Notes under the pieces: model-generated
Database searches by the model: none
What the model was told of the DNA's origin: nothing
The model's input: only the letters and a program-made list of their open reading frames with translations
Part shown: positions 11,144 to 24,541 of the stretch, one piece after another
Layout of the letters: every line of letters starts with the position of its first letter
How positions within the stretch are numbered: position 1 is the stretch's first letter
Program-made: the position numbers and the translations under genes
DNA from: Apostichopus japonicus
Lineage: Eukaryota; Echinodermata; Holothuroidea; Aspidochirotida; Stichopodidae
DNA length: 64,000 nucleotides
Reading direction: 5' to 3'
NCBI RefSeq assembly: GCF_037975245.1
Contig: NC_092561.1
Span: forward strand, 19,961,508 to 20,025,507

Positions 11144-13838
11144 GGAGTCACAAGGAGGTGCAAGATGAGATTGCGGGGTGTGGGGTGGAATGAGATGGGT
11201 GTATAAGCAGTACCAATATATTATACAAGTATCTAATCCCATTGCCATCCCCCCCCCCCACCACCACGTTCGAGGGGTGCGGCATGGTATATGGACCTCC
11301 CTGAATATTTCCAAGCGAGACAAACCGTTTTATCTATTTTTAGGTTTGCAGGTGGGGAGGGTAGACCCGGATTTTGTAGTGTGGGGATGTTCATTCTCCA
11401 CAGTTCGTAGGACAAACTTGCATGTCGACGTTGTTATTCTAGTCTAAATGTGCCTCAGAATGTACCGTTTTCCATCTTAGTAAGGTTTATTTTTTCCCGT
11501 GGAGGATGCCCAGACCAACCTCCTCCCCCCCCCCGTCCCACCTACATATGGGAGTCGGCTTCAACGTCCACAGGGCCACTTCAGCTTCTTTTGAAAATCA
11601 TCGATCCGCCCTTGCAGGGAGAGGGAACGCCAGGGGGAGGGGTATAAGGGGAGGGTGTGAATATATTTCGCAAAGGGCTCAGATGCAAAATGGTGCTATC
11701 ATTTCAATTTTGTTAAGCTACATTCGTGTACTAAAATTTTCCTTTTTTGGTACAAAAACTTTACCAATTTTGAGGGGGAAAAACGAAAAATAATGTGCTC
11801 GCCTGTAGTAGCTAACTCCTACCCACCCCCCCCCCCATCATCGGCCTCATGCCCCAGGTCCGGGTATACATTTAGATTATTTTGTTTTTGGCTCCCTTTG
11901 ATTTTCACCGTCGCCCATCGCGACCCAAACGATTCTGTGGGGGATCACTCTTCGCCCCCCCCCACCCCAGCGGTGGCTACGTCAATCAGGGAACGCAACT
12001 ACCGGGGTTTTGGGGGAGAGGGTAGAGCATGCTCATGTGTGAGTCGGCTACAGTTCCAATCCTCCTACATGATGATGAGAGACGCCAAACATGTTGAAAT
12101 GAAACAAACATGTGCCCGCGGTAGCCCAACTTTAAAGTAAACATCATCATGCCTGTTGTGCAACTTTCTCCCGTCGCCGACGGATGGTTAGTTGGTCATA
12201 GGGAATACAAAAATATCGTTTAGACCAAAACAAACGCCAGTGTTTCATAATTGTCAAAAAGTATCTCAAGGAAGTAATATAGAAACAAAAACAAAGTTGC
12301 CGTTTTGACGAGATTCAATTTACTCAGCAAAAATGGGTGAACTTGACGAAAATACCCTCTAAGTATTACATGTTTCCAAATGCGCTAGAAGGTAACTTTT
12401 CAGAGTATTTTTATGCTTTACAAAGATATGGTAGACCGATATATTCCCAGTATGCAAAACGGAGCGGGAAGTTTTTGTCAGGATTTCAAAATCCCAGTAG
12501 GCCATGCAAACGGTACTTTTCCATATTTGTACCGTTTTACCGTGATGTTAGAAAATTTTAGTCTAAAATTACATTGTATCTTGTTTACTAGTGTTACCGT
12601 TCTGTTACCATACACCGCCGTAACAAAAGTGATCATACAAAACGTCACATGTTTATTACGGTGCTTCTGAAGGAACACACGAGTTGTAGACTAACCGTCT
12701 AGATATCTCGATAAATTAAACCCTTTTGTGTAGAGTTATATCATGTCAGTGTAACTTCATAAGTCATCACTGAAATATCCGTCGGTATTTGTCGTGTTGC
12801 CGTAGTTAAGTAGGCTATCTAATGCAGCCGACGCTGCAACTTAACTGCTCGTTAAGATATCGTAATTTCGTGAAACCTGACAACTCCACAAATAAATATA
12901 TCGTACCGTTTTTGATGGGTTTAGTTGTCAAGTCAGTGCAACCATGGTCGTGTTACTCGTATAGCTTCATAAGCTAGGCGCATCAACTCGAGAATTTGGC
13001 ACTTTTCCTCCAAGAAGTTGTCACATTACCATATAACTTGTCAAAAACTCAACATATATATCGTTATTATGTTGTGTTGTCATGTTACAATAAACATAGT
13101 AGGTCTATAATGTCTCTTCAAAACTACCGTAGTTACTTGTTTTGACACTTCGTTTTAAGTCGTACGATGTTTTTGTATATGTCATTCTGTGCAAAAGAGA
13201 TTTATTAATAGCGGTGATTGCCAGAGCGAAATGTTATTGCTCACAGCTGCCTGAGCGTCAGGTTATGTTTGTACACAACAATGATCAGAAACAGTGTCAT
13301 ATAATTACCCACAATTTATAGATCAACCCCACCTTCTCGTGACAAACAGATGAACACAACAGAGGTCAAATTGCACGTTACGGGCTTCCCCTTCATTCGT
13401 AAAGTGCCACGAGTTAATTATTAGCAACGAGTTAACAGAAGCTACGAAACATCACTCAATCAATTTCAAACGCACTTGTGTGAACTTTCACTTCACAGTG
13501 TTACAGTATAGCCTAACTAATACGTACGGGGGTTTTATATGTAATATATTTCATAATTAATTAATACCAGAAGAGGACTGCCTGATTTGCGTATATCTAT
13601 ATATATATAAAACATCTATAGCTTTTTTGTCGCCCGTCCACGAAATATCCTTTACCATTATCGGGTGGTGGTTATTCATTTGTTTATGGTTAATCTATAT
13701 ATTTTGATTACATGACTTTGTGTGTATGTACGTACCGTCCGCATACCCTAATTAATTTAAAAGGATTACTAAAGTTATTCGTATCCTTACTCTTACTGCC
13801 TTAAAACAAACCCCCCCCCCCCACACACACACACATAC
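11144..13838. other. Intergenic, no gene seen
   Basis: Several C or G tracts (11250, 11527, 11826, 11957, 13810) and AT-rich DNA. The segment 11520-11650 (GGGAGTCGGCTTCAACGTCC) resembles words at 45440 and 57800, so it is probably a dispersed repeat. None of the frames has splice or domain support. Confidence 0.45.
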
Positions 13839-13839
13839 A

Positions 13840-14190
13840 CTCACTACCCCTCCTCCACCGTTCATCACCATCTTTCTGACAATTTATACGTATACGTTTT
13901 TCTTGAATTTACATTATAATCGTTTAAACCACCTCATTTGTTTTAAGGTGACTATAAACTTAAGATCTATGCGGCGGGGGGGGGGGGGACACAAGTACCA
14001 ATTTCGGAGAGCCTCCGGTTGGTTTCATTGTATGTCATCTTACTTTGTGTAACTTTGACCAAAACATAAAATCTTCACACGTAGTTTGTATAAGTTGCTT
14101 AAAGAAGTTTACTATATGTATACCGTGTTACCCAATAATCTCATGGCACTTGAAATAAAATCATTTCTTCCCCCCAATATAGGCTACACT
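13840..14190. repeat. Dispersed repeat, copy 1 of a direct pair
   Basis: This stretch and 14947-15285 are diverged copies. Shared words include TTTCTGACAATTTATACG, ATCGTTTAAACC, GGTGACTA-AAACT, AATTTCGGAGAGCCTC and AATCTCATGGC. Copy 1 is interrupted by a G run (13976-13988). Confidence 0.7.
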
Positions 14191-14946
14191 TTCTTCTTTT
14201 TTTTTTTCCTTTTTTTTGGGGGGGGGGGGGTTCCTTTGATTTCTTCAACTTTAAATAAATGTCGTCACCCGGGTGCCTTAAATGAATAATTTCGTAATTT
14301 ACAAGTGTCACACGACATTTAGTACCGACCGACTTCAAGTCTGAACTTGCAGATATTGAAACTTTAATTCAACTTCACAATTTTAGAAGGAAGTAATATG
14401 CAGTCACTGTACTTGCAAACGTTATATCACATCCTGTTTTAGTTTGAAGGCCGAAAACTATCTCACGGAAACTAAAAATGTGGTCGCGAAAAAATAGTTT
14501 CGGTTGGTCGCGCGGGAAATTTCCAAAAGTCGGAGACATTCTTAGATTTCGGAGTCAGTGCCGATTGGAGATCGATAATATTTTTTTTGTTTTTAGTATC
14601 ACTGAGGTCCATGGTCCAAGCTAGCGTAATTAACCTGTCATGCATTATGTGGCTTCCAAACTGAGGATGCTGTTCTGGTGGGTCGCGGCCCACTGCCGCC
14701 ACGGAGGATCCTGGGTGGTGGGCCTAAAGGTGTGCGGGACCGCTGCGTAATTAGTTACACCAAGGTGATGACTGCACGTAAATTATATATTTCAGATAAT
14801 GATGAACCAATATAGCAGGGTGCACATGAGATATAAATGACTCCCTCTTGATTCATCTACCTTTCATACACCACTCCTCCTATATTACCCCCTCCCTCTC
14901 ACACTTCCCCAGCCCCCCCCCCCCATCCCGCTACCCCCCTCTCCCC
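14191..14946. other. Intergenic spacer between repeat copies, no gene seen
   Basis: Contains T and G runs (14205-14230) and, at 14829-14905, a segment beginning AGATATAAATGACTCCC that recurs at 26102-26180, on the far side of the large transposon. Confidence 0.5.
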
Positions 14947-15285
14947 ACTTACTACCCCTCCTTCATCACCAACTTTCTGACAATTTGACAATTTATACGT
15001 ACGTGTTTCTTGAATACATTTTTTAATCGTTTAAACCCCCTCATTTGTTTAGGTGACTACAAACTCAGAACATGTAGTACCGAGTAAAAATCACCTTAAA
15101 CCAATTTCGGAGAGCCTCTGGTTGGTTTCGTTGTATGTCGATCATTATAACTGTGTCCCTAAAAATAAAGTCTTCACACATATTTTGTATAAGTTGTTTA
15201 AAGAATTTTGCTATACCGTGTTACCCGATAATCTCATGGCCCTTGAAAAAAAAATCATTTCTTTCCTCCGTTAGGCTATACCGTT
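14947..15285. repeat. Dispersed repeat, copy 2 of a direct pair
   Basis: Diverged copy of 13840-14190, ending at about TTAGGCTATACCG. Differences are small indels and substitutions, so the duplication is not recent. Confidence 0.7.
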
Positions 15286-15619
15286 CAAGAGCGTAGGAAC
15301 CGGGGGGGCTGGGGGCACCAGCCCCCCCAGTGAAAAATATGGGGGCGGAAGTATCATTCCGCCCACCCCCACCCCCCCCCCCCGCTCCGCAAGTCAGAAA
15401 ACCCCTTTTTCATTTCCAAATGAGAAAAAAATCTCATTTGGAGCACCAAATTGCATCTAAGGCCAGGTGAAAATGCAAAATTATTTACAAATGGAGTGGG
15501 CGTTGAAGTGTGATATATTGCATCAAATTGCATCTGAGGCCACCTGGAAATGCAAAATAATTCACAACCCCCCCAGATAACATCATGCTAGCGGTCCACC
15601 GGCGGCCCGCCAGCTGCAC
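15286..15619. repeat. GC-run repeat next to the transposon end
   Basis: Starts GAGCGTAGGAACC with alternating G and C tracts (GGGGGGGCTGGGGGCACCAGCCCCCCC is a short inverted repeat). TTGCATCTRAGGCCA is repeated at about 15450 and 15529. It resembles the left end of the GGCGTA-type elements seen elsewhere in the window; no right end was found. Confidence 0.4.
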
Positions 15620-16165
15620 CACTGGCGGTCCACCGGCGGGGAAAGCCGGCGGAACGCCAGAGATTTGGCCGGCTTAAATCCGGCGGTCCGCCGGCGACAA
15701 CGCCGGCAGACCGCCGGTGTACCGCCAAAGAAACGCCAGCGTACCGCCGAAGAAACGCCAGCGTAACGCCGGTGTACCGCCGAAGAAACGCCAGCGTAAC
15801 GCCGGTGTACCGCCGAAGAAACGCCAGCGTAACGCCGGTGTACCGCCAAAGAAACACCAGCGTACCGCCGAAGAAACGCCAGCGTACCGCCGGTGTACCG
15901 CCAAAGAAACGCCAGCATACCGCCGGTGTACCGGCAAAGAAACGCCAGCGTACCGCCAAAGAAACGCCAGCGTACCGCCAAAGAAACGCCAGCGTACCGC
16001 CGGTGTACCGACAGTTTTCCACCAGTAAACCGCCAAAGAAACACCAGAGTACTGCCGGTGTACCGCCAGTGTACCACCGGTGTACCACCAGCAGACCGCC
16101 GGAGAAACGCCAGCTTACCACCGGTGTACCGCCAGTGTTCCGCTGACATTCTGTCAGAGAGAGCC
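15620..16165. repeat. Left subterminal repeat array of the EnSpm element
   Basis: Units of 33 and 22 bp built from CGCCAGCGTAACGCCGGTGT and ACCGCCRAAGAAA are arranged in tandem. They are variants of the terminal word CCGCCAGCG. The array is open in several frames on both strands, which makes long repetitive frames that are not genes. Such arrays usually bind the transposase or accessory protein. Confidence 0.85.
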
Positions 16166-16387
16166 GCTGGCTATCCGCAAGCCTAATATCCAGTGTTCTG
16201 GCGACCTGCTAGCCCAAATCTGGTATTCCCCCAGCAACCTGGTAGGCAAAACCTTGTCTTTGCCAGCCTACTCTTCGCCAGTACTACTAGAACAGAGCTG
16301 TTGGTCCACCTGCAGATTTTACTGAATTTCACATGCGGTTTCATATTAAGAAATAATGACTAACACAGTGAAATAAGTTGCTATCAT

Positions 16388-16393
16388 TTTATT
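16388..16393 (-). promoter_or_regulatory. Poly(A) signal of the DUF4806 gene
   Basis: AATAAA on the minus strand lies 68 bp past the stop codon at 16461. Confidence 0.55.
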
Positions 16394-16460
16394 ATGCCTA
16401 TAAATTACAAAGCGAAAAAATGAGTTTCAGCGTTAAATGTTTCAACAGCACTAAAGAAAT

Positions 16461-19400
16461 TCACTCGTCAACTGTTTGTGGTGTAGTCCGAGATTTTCGC
16501 CCTCCCTCACGATCAGATGCACCCTTCAGAAATCTCACGACCGCTGCCTGAATGTCAGATGTAGTCGATTGGACAGTTGCTTGATTCCTTCGTACAGCTT
16601 CTGTTAATACGAAACATATTACACTTTATAAAAGATTGCATCTACACAAGCAGTAAACTGAAGGCAATAATGAGTCTCACATTATGAAAACAATTGGTTA
16701 AACTAAAACTACGTAACTCACCTTGTTTCAGTGATATATTAAATATTACATTTGCCTTTGACAGTCACCTTCTATTTTATACTGAACACATGCATTACTG
16801 TTGCAAATCTTGGTCCATCAATTGGGAAATTGGTATATAGAAAGTGACAATGGACTGGTCAATAAAATCATAGGGTGAAAAAACTTAAAAATCAATGCTG
16901 AATGCTGAATTACCGCTGCATCTGAAACAAGACATCTTATGTTAACATATATTTGTAGTAACTTTTTAAATGAGCAGAATTCAATGCAAATTAAAGCAAG
17001 AATCCTAGTTAATCGGGTGTTGCATTGAAAACTTGGCTGTTCCACAAGTCAAATGCACAACCCCCTTCACACAACTCAAGTTTCTTTTCACTCACTGCTT
17101 ATACAAAAATGTACATAAACTCACTCTCAATTATGTTCCTCATATGTAGCTTCGCAAAGGCTGTTTTCTCAGTTGTACCTGTCCAGTTCAGTTTGGTAGC
17201 AACTGCATTTGACAATACATCCCCCAGGATTCTTTTGACACACTCCTTCAACGTGTTGCCACCAAGAATTGATAGTCTTTTTAACTTCAAACAACAAAAA
17301 GAAAGAAAAGTCGATCAGAAACCATTACAGTTATTATTATACAAACAGAAATATTTAAGTTATGTTATTTCATCCCACACCTTGGCTTCTTTTCTGTTTT
17401 CTTATCAATATTTTAAGAGAAACTAGCAATGCAGTGCTGCAATGTTCCTTTTTTAGTCCAATCAAAACAAGATTGATTAAACAGCCAACTTTTGTAGGAT
17501 GCTCCGCAAGGCAAAGGAATTTCTAGCCAAACTCTTGTTACCTAGATGCCTTTATGTCTGTAACTACCTTAGAGTTTTTAATTGTCTCCCAGGAAAAGGA
17601 AATTAGCACCTCAGGAAATATTTTTATTTTTAACAGACCACTGACACATTAAAGCCTGACTGGTTTCAATTTTATTATGATAAACTAACATTATACTTTG
17701 GAAAATATGTTTTCTGATTACTTTCCTTACATTTTTATTCTGACTTACCAAATATCTTTCCAAAGCCTTGTTTGTTTCAATACAGTCATCCAGGTTAATT
17801 AACTCCTCCAAAGATCCCACAGGAATAGTTATTCCTTCAGGTAGAGCAAATTCTACATCTTCCTCTGGTCTTGCTACAGTCATGTATTTCAGCAGCATAT
17901 TGTTGACCCTGACTTGCTGCTTTAGTTCTTTAACGTCCGATTTAAGTTCAGTTAACAGCCTCAATATGGTACGGTTTGTTGCTGTAACGAAAAGTCAATT
18001 TGTAATGAGTACATCAACCATTAAAAATATGAGTGGAGTATATATGCTATAGAACATAAAATGTGTTTGATTCTTTGAAGGATCATAAAACACACACTAT
18101 ATATTACAGTACCTCTAATGAAGGCACTTTGCAGAAAGTTAGAAACATAAGGTACTATATTACTTCATCAGTTTGGGAATAAAGATGTTCGTCACTACAC
18201 CGCTACATGTACAGGGTTATCATCCATAAAAACATTATAAATATATATATATATATATATATAATATATATATATAATATATATATATATATATAATATT
18301 ACATGATATCTTTAGAGCATTGATTGGGTAAACCATATAGGCTATTTTTACACATCAATAGCATATATTCCATTATGCATGAGATGACATCTGTGTGACT
18401 GCCATGCAAACATGTTCCGCAGACTGCTTGTTATAGAACGTCTTTTGTTTTAGTTATTTATTATAAAAACAATGTACATACCATTGATGGCAAGGTTACT
18501 TTCTGTACAATATCCTGATGAAGGTGTTTCTGCAAAACCAGAAGAAGTTGCATAGGAAGAATTCAAAGAAGGCTGGGAGTCATTTGGGGATGACGCTGAT
18601 AGCAATGCTCGGCGTGAAGGAGTCAACAAAACAGATGACGTTGATGGTGGTAAAGGTGGACTGGGAGCAGCGACTAGATTATCATTATCGCTGTCCTCAT
18701 CAGCATCTTCATCCGAAGAAAGATATTTTCTGTTCACCCTAGGGGAAAAGCAAAGTTTATGAAAACCTATCATTGGTCGACTCTCAGATTCAACTTGGAC
18801 CAGGAGTTGTATCAATATTCAGTAATACATCTTAAAGTTGATTTATGAAATAAAAGTCAATTGAAATTTAAGTCTGTCTGTAGCAGTGCACACTTCATGT
18901 AACTTAAATAAATCATTGACATGTAAGGCATAAATTATTCATCAACTCACAATTCTGCCATTCTATCCAACTAAAAACATTCTGGAACATATCCTTTGAA
19001 ACGCCTATCCCTATCAGAAATGAGAGCAACACACAACTGTGAAGTACTGTATGTCCAGAGCATTCTGTCTGTTAACTTAATAGTCTGCTGTATTGGCCCC
19101 AGGTTTATGGCACCCTCCATGATAAAAAGTTTCTGGAGATTGCACAATCAATCTGTCACAGTCGTAAAAATTACCTAGTTTTACCAGTTATTCTGCACCA
19201 TATGACCTTTTTCCTTGTATCTGGATTTTTGTGTTATCACTGTTTGGCAAAGAATACTGTAGCCATGTAAGAATATGTTATCACACCTTGTTAACACAAT
19301 AAAAAACCTCACTGTGTCAAGAAGTTGTTGACCTACACAGGGTACTTTGTCAAGTCTGGGTCATTTATAGGTATTGTTTTACAGCATAGGAAAAACGGAT

Positions 19401-20078
19401 TCCGTATCTGAATTCCATTGAAATAAATTATACACACCTCTTTCGTCTTTTATTTGTTGTTTCAGCATCTGATTGCAAGTCTGATGTGTCCTCAGCCCGT
19501 ATCATCTGCATGCGAGCCTTATCGTATGAATCTGTATAAAACAGGAAAGAACATTAATAATTCCTTTAATTTGCTTCAGCTTTGATATGGAAACATGTTA
19601 AAGGTAGTCTTTACAGGCTCCAAATTATTGCATGCTATAACTGCTAGAAGTTTCAAAAGTACTTTTCTGTAGGTCTTTACTCTCCAAATTGTTTTTAGAC
19701 ATTCTACATGAACACACTGAATGTCCCAGTGAGGTAATATTCCTCCTTGGTGGGAGTAAAAACAGTTTAGGAATTAAACCAAGGGTGACCATATTTAAAT
19801 AGCTAGCAAATTGATAAACTACCGCACATGTAGTACCTTTAAAATAAACTGATTTATTTTAAATTTCAGATAATTAAAACAACAATTAAGTAACACCATG
19901 TTAGATCAATAATGACAGCAACACATCTCACAATTAATTTAATTCTAATGTCAGTTTTGTCACAAGCTGTTCGAGAGATGTCCATTAGCTTCAAATATGG
20001 CTCCTGGAATCCAAAAAGTGTGGACCATTTGCAGATGGTGCATGTATTTTAGTATGTGAATTATCATAAATAAATTAA

Positions 20079-20109
<31 letters not shown>

Positions 20110-20176
20110 ATATGTATATGTATGTATGTATGTGTGTGTGTATATATATATATATGTAAATTATATATATATACAT

Positions 20177-20226
<50 letters not shown>

Positions 20227-20935
20227 TTTGTTATGTATGGGTATTGTATTCCAAGGATGCATTATTTGCACTCAAATGTTAAAAAGGGAATAAAGTTTGA
20301 TTTGATTAAGAAAAGTAGAAAACCATTCCCATCTTCCCCTCTTTTATTGTGTGTATGTATGTACAATTTAAAGATACAGTCTCTCTGTTTGGGGTTCGTA
20401 CCTGTTCAACTTCCCCCACCAGCCTGGAAAAGTTGTTCCCACATTGCATGGGTAATTCATAAGCCTGGAACGACATCTTAAGGAAATTTAAGAACTTTTA
20501 AGCAATTTTTCTTGTTTTTAAATTGACCTCATAACTGCAATTTGTTCCCCCAACTCACTGGCTTCTAACTTAGTTCCTGAAAATCCTGATCTGGAAAATT
20601 AGATAAATTGTGATAAAATCTGCAAAATTTGCTGATTTTCCTAAACTATAGTCTCAACTGGAGTTAAGAGAAAGCCAGTGCTGTATATTCAACACATTGC
20701 TGCAGAAATAAATGGTTTTTTAACTGTACTTACCAGTTCTTGACAATATCCTAATAGCATGAGTCGTCCAGTTGGCGCCTGGGGTTTCCTCCATCCTTAC
20801 AGATTTCTGGAACCTTAATGTTGACTTATATGGTGGCCAGTAGCAATTACTGTCATCTATACACCAGCTTATTGGTACCATGCTGACTCCATCTTCCTCA
20901 GTAAAAACAACAACAGCATACTTTGGTGTTTCCAT
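16461..20935 (-). CDS. DUF4806-domain protein of the EnSpm element, 6 exons, intact
   Basis: Exons 20935-20734, 19531-19438, 18738-18482, 17981-17749, 17284-17125 and 16600-16461 have consistent GT-AG borders and join in frame to 361 aa. The N-terminus (aa 1-67, [20 protein letters not shown]) is a small domain common in these proteins. It is followed by a basic and acidic linker ([23 protein letters not shown]) and a Ser/Pro-rich stretch. A short coiled-coil-like segment ([19 protein letters not shown]) precedes the DUF4806 region in exons 4-6, with GG at about 270-271 ([17 protein letters not shown]), [12 protein letters not shown], and the C-terminal [11 protein letters not shown]. The function is unknown. 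By position it may be the accessory DNA-binding partner of the transposase. The acceptor is one base before the ATG, so a leader exon lies upstream. Confidence 0.88.
18238..18298. repeat. (AT)n microsatellite
   Basis: About 60 bp of AT dinucleotides with two interruptions, in intron 3 of the DUF4806 gene. Confidence 0.95.
20068..20226. repeat. (AAAT)n and (TA)n microsatellite
   Basis: Tandem ATAA units (20068-20110) pass into GTAT/GTGT and then TA repeats (20180-20225), in intron 1 of the DUF4806 gene. Confidence 0.95.
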
Positions 20936-20971
20936 ACTGCAAATTAAAGTTAACAGTAAATAAGTTCACAA

Positions 20972-23064
20972 CTACATATTGTGCAGGAGAGGAATGGCTA
21001 TCTGTTGCTCTTTTTGGCGCAAAAGTACATACTTGTTAACAATGTCTGTGACTGCAACAACGTGCAACTGGTCAGACAAATTGGACACAGTATAAATCCC
21101 TAATATACATGAGTCCAATGGATATGTGAAAAATGAATCTTCACTCATAAATTTCCGAGCTAGAATATAGTCAACATCATTGCTGCGATATATGTTTTGT
21201 ACTACAACTATGTGTCGAGACTGTTGACTGTCAATTTGTACACAATTGTCCGCTTCGTTAAGTTTTATCGTGTAATCTTCCATGTGGAGCTCTTTATACT
21301 GAAAACATGGCCATCGATTAATAACTGGCAGGGGACCATCATTATGCGGTTTCTGGAGCCTATCATTCTCTTCAACTTTTTTGGGCTCATATGTTTGCTC
21401 TGACAATCGACGGATAACTTGCTGCAGTGGTGATGTGGGCTTGCGGATTAGTCTTTTTAAGGATTTCAGAAAATTCTCAAATGGAAATCCTGAAAAATTG
21501 TCGAGGGATCCATGTTGCTTAACATCACTGGCTAGATGTGATAAACAATGAACATTGTATGTCAACATGCTCTTGCCATACACAGAACCAAAATGTTGCA
21601 CAAATAGGACTATCAATTGATGGGCATAATCACAATGTGACACGGACAGAGACGGACTTATCAGAATAAAGATTCCAACAAAAAGTAGTAGAAAATTTTT
21701 GTATAGAGTACTTCGTAAGCTGCTGTGCAGGATAACTGGACCTGTATACAAAAGGAACTGCCTAAACTCTGTTGCTTTCCACCGTAAGTATTCCCTCATA
21801 GACCTGGGCTTTCGAGCAAATTCACAAGGAATAAATGACCTCAGGGATATTAATGAAGTTGACATGCCATCTATAACACGTGGTCCTAATCTTGTTTTCA
21901 ATGGACCCTTCATCCACAGCATAATGAGTTTTCTTGTGACACCCAAGCAAACAAGATGCATGTAGTCTTGTGGAAAACACGATACCATCCCTATGCCGAG
22001 TCTTAACAATGGAGTTGGACCATGATGGTGATTGATATCTAACATATTTTCAAATGAATGATCAGTACGCTGTGCAGCATCGGTATCTGGAAATGTTACT
22101 TTTTCTAAATACACTCCACGTGTGACACATTTGTCACATCCACTGTAACCACTGTGGCCCTTTATATTTTTTATTAAAGCACGTGCTGGTGCATCACACA
22201 CAAAAGATCTGACTTTGAAATGATATTTATTATCATTATATGTAATTCCTTCATGATTCAAATGTATTGCTTCCTCCACAAAGGCATTGAGGAAATCAAG
22301 GTTACGCGGCTTATGTTGTCCATAGAACAAAAACCTATCACAAAAGGCTTTCGTAAGGGGCAATTAGCAATCATTCCTAAAATTGGCCAAAACTGATCAT
22401 TTGAACTTTTAAACAGAGGAAGCCCATTAACATTTATTTGAAGCTCTAAGGAAGAATAAACATCAAAATCCACTCTTTTTAGAATTGCTAAGATGCCTTC
22501 TTCAATTCCAAAATGATAGTAAGAACCACCAGATACTAAAGTGTAAATATAATTCAATTTAGTGTGCAGTAGCGTTCTGGGGTCCTTCGGTAACTGTGGG
22601 TGTTGTTTTCTGAGTATTTCCAAGAGTTCAGCTAGAGATGAATGAGTTATTCCGTTTTGACTAGCCCAATTAGACAGGTCTAATTGTAAGGTATCTTCTG
22701 GAGTGTCACTGAAAGCAACATCAGTATCCGATGATGAGTTAGGGATTTCTCTAAAATCTTCATGTGCACCAAAATTGCACCTTTCACCATCTATGTGTAA
22801 ATTATCCTGTATATCTGGAGATGTACTCCTTTCACTGTTATTTTCAGATGAAGGAGCATTAGGTAGATCATCCTTTGGATAATAAGCGAGAATAGTATTA
22901 CTACTTGGAATTCTTTCACTATTAACTTCAACTGTGTCATCATGCAGCTCAAAGTTGTTGTAATCATTATTGCATGTTTCTTGTAAAATAGTGTTGACAT
23001 GCCCATCAACCTCATTTTGTATTTTCCTTCGTTTAGTTCGCCCAGGGATTTCAGAAAGGTCCAT
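20972..23064 (-). pseudogene. TNP2-type EnSpm transposase, single frameshift
   Basis: The frame begins at 23064 (MDLSEIPGRTKRRKIQ, a nuclear-localisation-like start) just after an acceptor at 23081-23082. It runs to about 22330, where an A5 run on the plus strand (22329-22333) coincides with a one-base frame change. The second frame continues to the stop at 20972, for about 695 codons in all. Transposase landmarks follow the break: FYGQHKPRNLDFLNAF, the zinc-knuckle-like GYSGCDKC, DYMHLVCLGVTRKL, HCLSHLASDVKQHG and FSGFPFENFLKSLKRLIR, as in the TNP2/CACTA RNase H-like family. Its role would be excision and insertion of the element. The break may be genuine decay or a homopolymer error in the assembly. 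The stop lies only 36 bp before the ATG of the DUF4806 gene. Confidence 0.85.
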
Positions 23065-24541
23065 TTTTTCTGTTAATATACTGCAAAAGAAAACACCCAA
23101 AAACAACAACCTACCTTTATTCTGTATTCATTACTTACAATGACAATCGCCACTTCAATTGAATTTAGTGTCAATTCCATTTCATTTCCAATTCCTACAG
23201 TGCCCCTATAAGGTCAAATCTACATCATCAAATGCAGACAAATCATGTAATTTGTAAAGTTACTTTGTCTGCAGAGCTTTTTAAAGAGAATAATAACTGG
23301 TAATTACCCTCCGCTTTCTCAAACTTGTATCTACTTTCATTGCCATTAAATTCACCTGGGAATACAAGAGGGGCAAATCGAACCTAAACTACCTCCACTA
23401 ACTGTGCTTTCAATGATTTATTGCCAAGGAATTTTAAACAGTTCCCCACAACACTGTAAACTTTTAACCCTTTAAAGTAACTTTCCATAGAGTTAAATAG
23501 TGGCATGCAGTATAGACACAGAATAGGGGCAGTTCAGCTTTTGGGCAAATGAACTTCACTTTAACCGAGGATTACTCCAATATAGGAGGTTATTTTCTTG
23601 GAATTCATGCACAGAATGATTCACCAGAAACTGAGCACATGGAATAGACCCAATGCAATGATTGCAAATTGACAGTAACCAAGAAAAAAGCAACAAGAGG
23701 AGATAAGGCAGCCACCATTTTTTAGTAGACTAGAGAGTAGAGGCTAGATATGGAATATTTTTCATCATCATGTTGCATGGTTGGTATCACTATACTCCAC
23801 AGGAAGTAAACATTGAACTTTAATGCCGATGATCTATTGTTCTCCAAAAAGCTTAATTTTTCACATAACATTTGAAGCCTAAGCACTAAACATTAAATCC
23901 CAAAAAAATTATCCACCAACCCATTCCTGATAAAAACAACCATACATATTCCCTAATAAAGTTTTATCATTTGAGTCTTTACCCTTTTTAACTAGGCCTA
24001 GCTAGGGGCCTATATACAAATTAAACAGTACATTATTTATCAAAAGTTATGGATGACCTGGATTTTTCAATACTGTAAGTTGTAACATACCAAATGATTT
24101 AAAATTAGGCCTAGCCTAGTAGTAGTATTTAGGAATATGATATTTAAAAATAGGAGGATTCCTTCCATAGTCATCTAGGCTACTATTATTTACAGTATTA
24201 ACCTAGATAGCAGTTTTCTTCTGATACAGTCGGCAAACAGATTTTTCGGCATAACATTGTGTAACCTAGCTATTATATTATACAAGCAAGATCATTAGTT
24301 TACCTTTATGTGTGATCGTTATTGCGTAAAACTTAGGCTTAGCCTAACATAATGAAAACCTACAAATGTAGGCTAGGTGTAATTTATACACCGCGAAAGG
24401 CTTCTCATTAACTTATAGCGATACATTCTAGCCTAACGCTAGATTACGTCTAAGTTTATTTAAAAAAATAGTCACTTCAAATACTTGCGAAATCAATTAT
24501 GTACAACTGTCAACCCTTAATAAGAAAAAAAAGGTACATAC

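Noticed and set aside
15583-16325. Long open frames on both strands (up to 188 codons, e.g. repeated VPPKKRQRNAG and WRYTGG units)
   Set aside because: They are translations of the GC-rich subterminal repeat array of the EnSpm element, open in several frames because the 33-bp unit lacks stops. No start context, splice support or domain.
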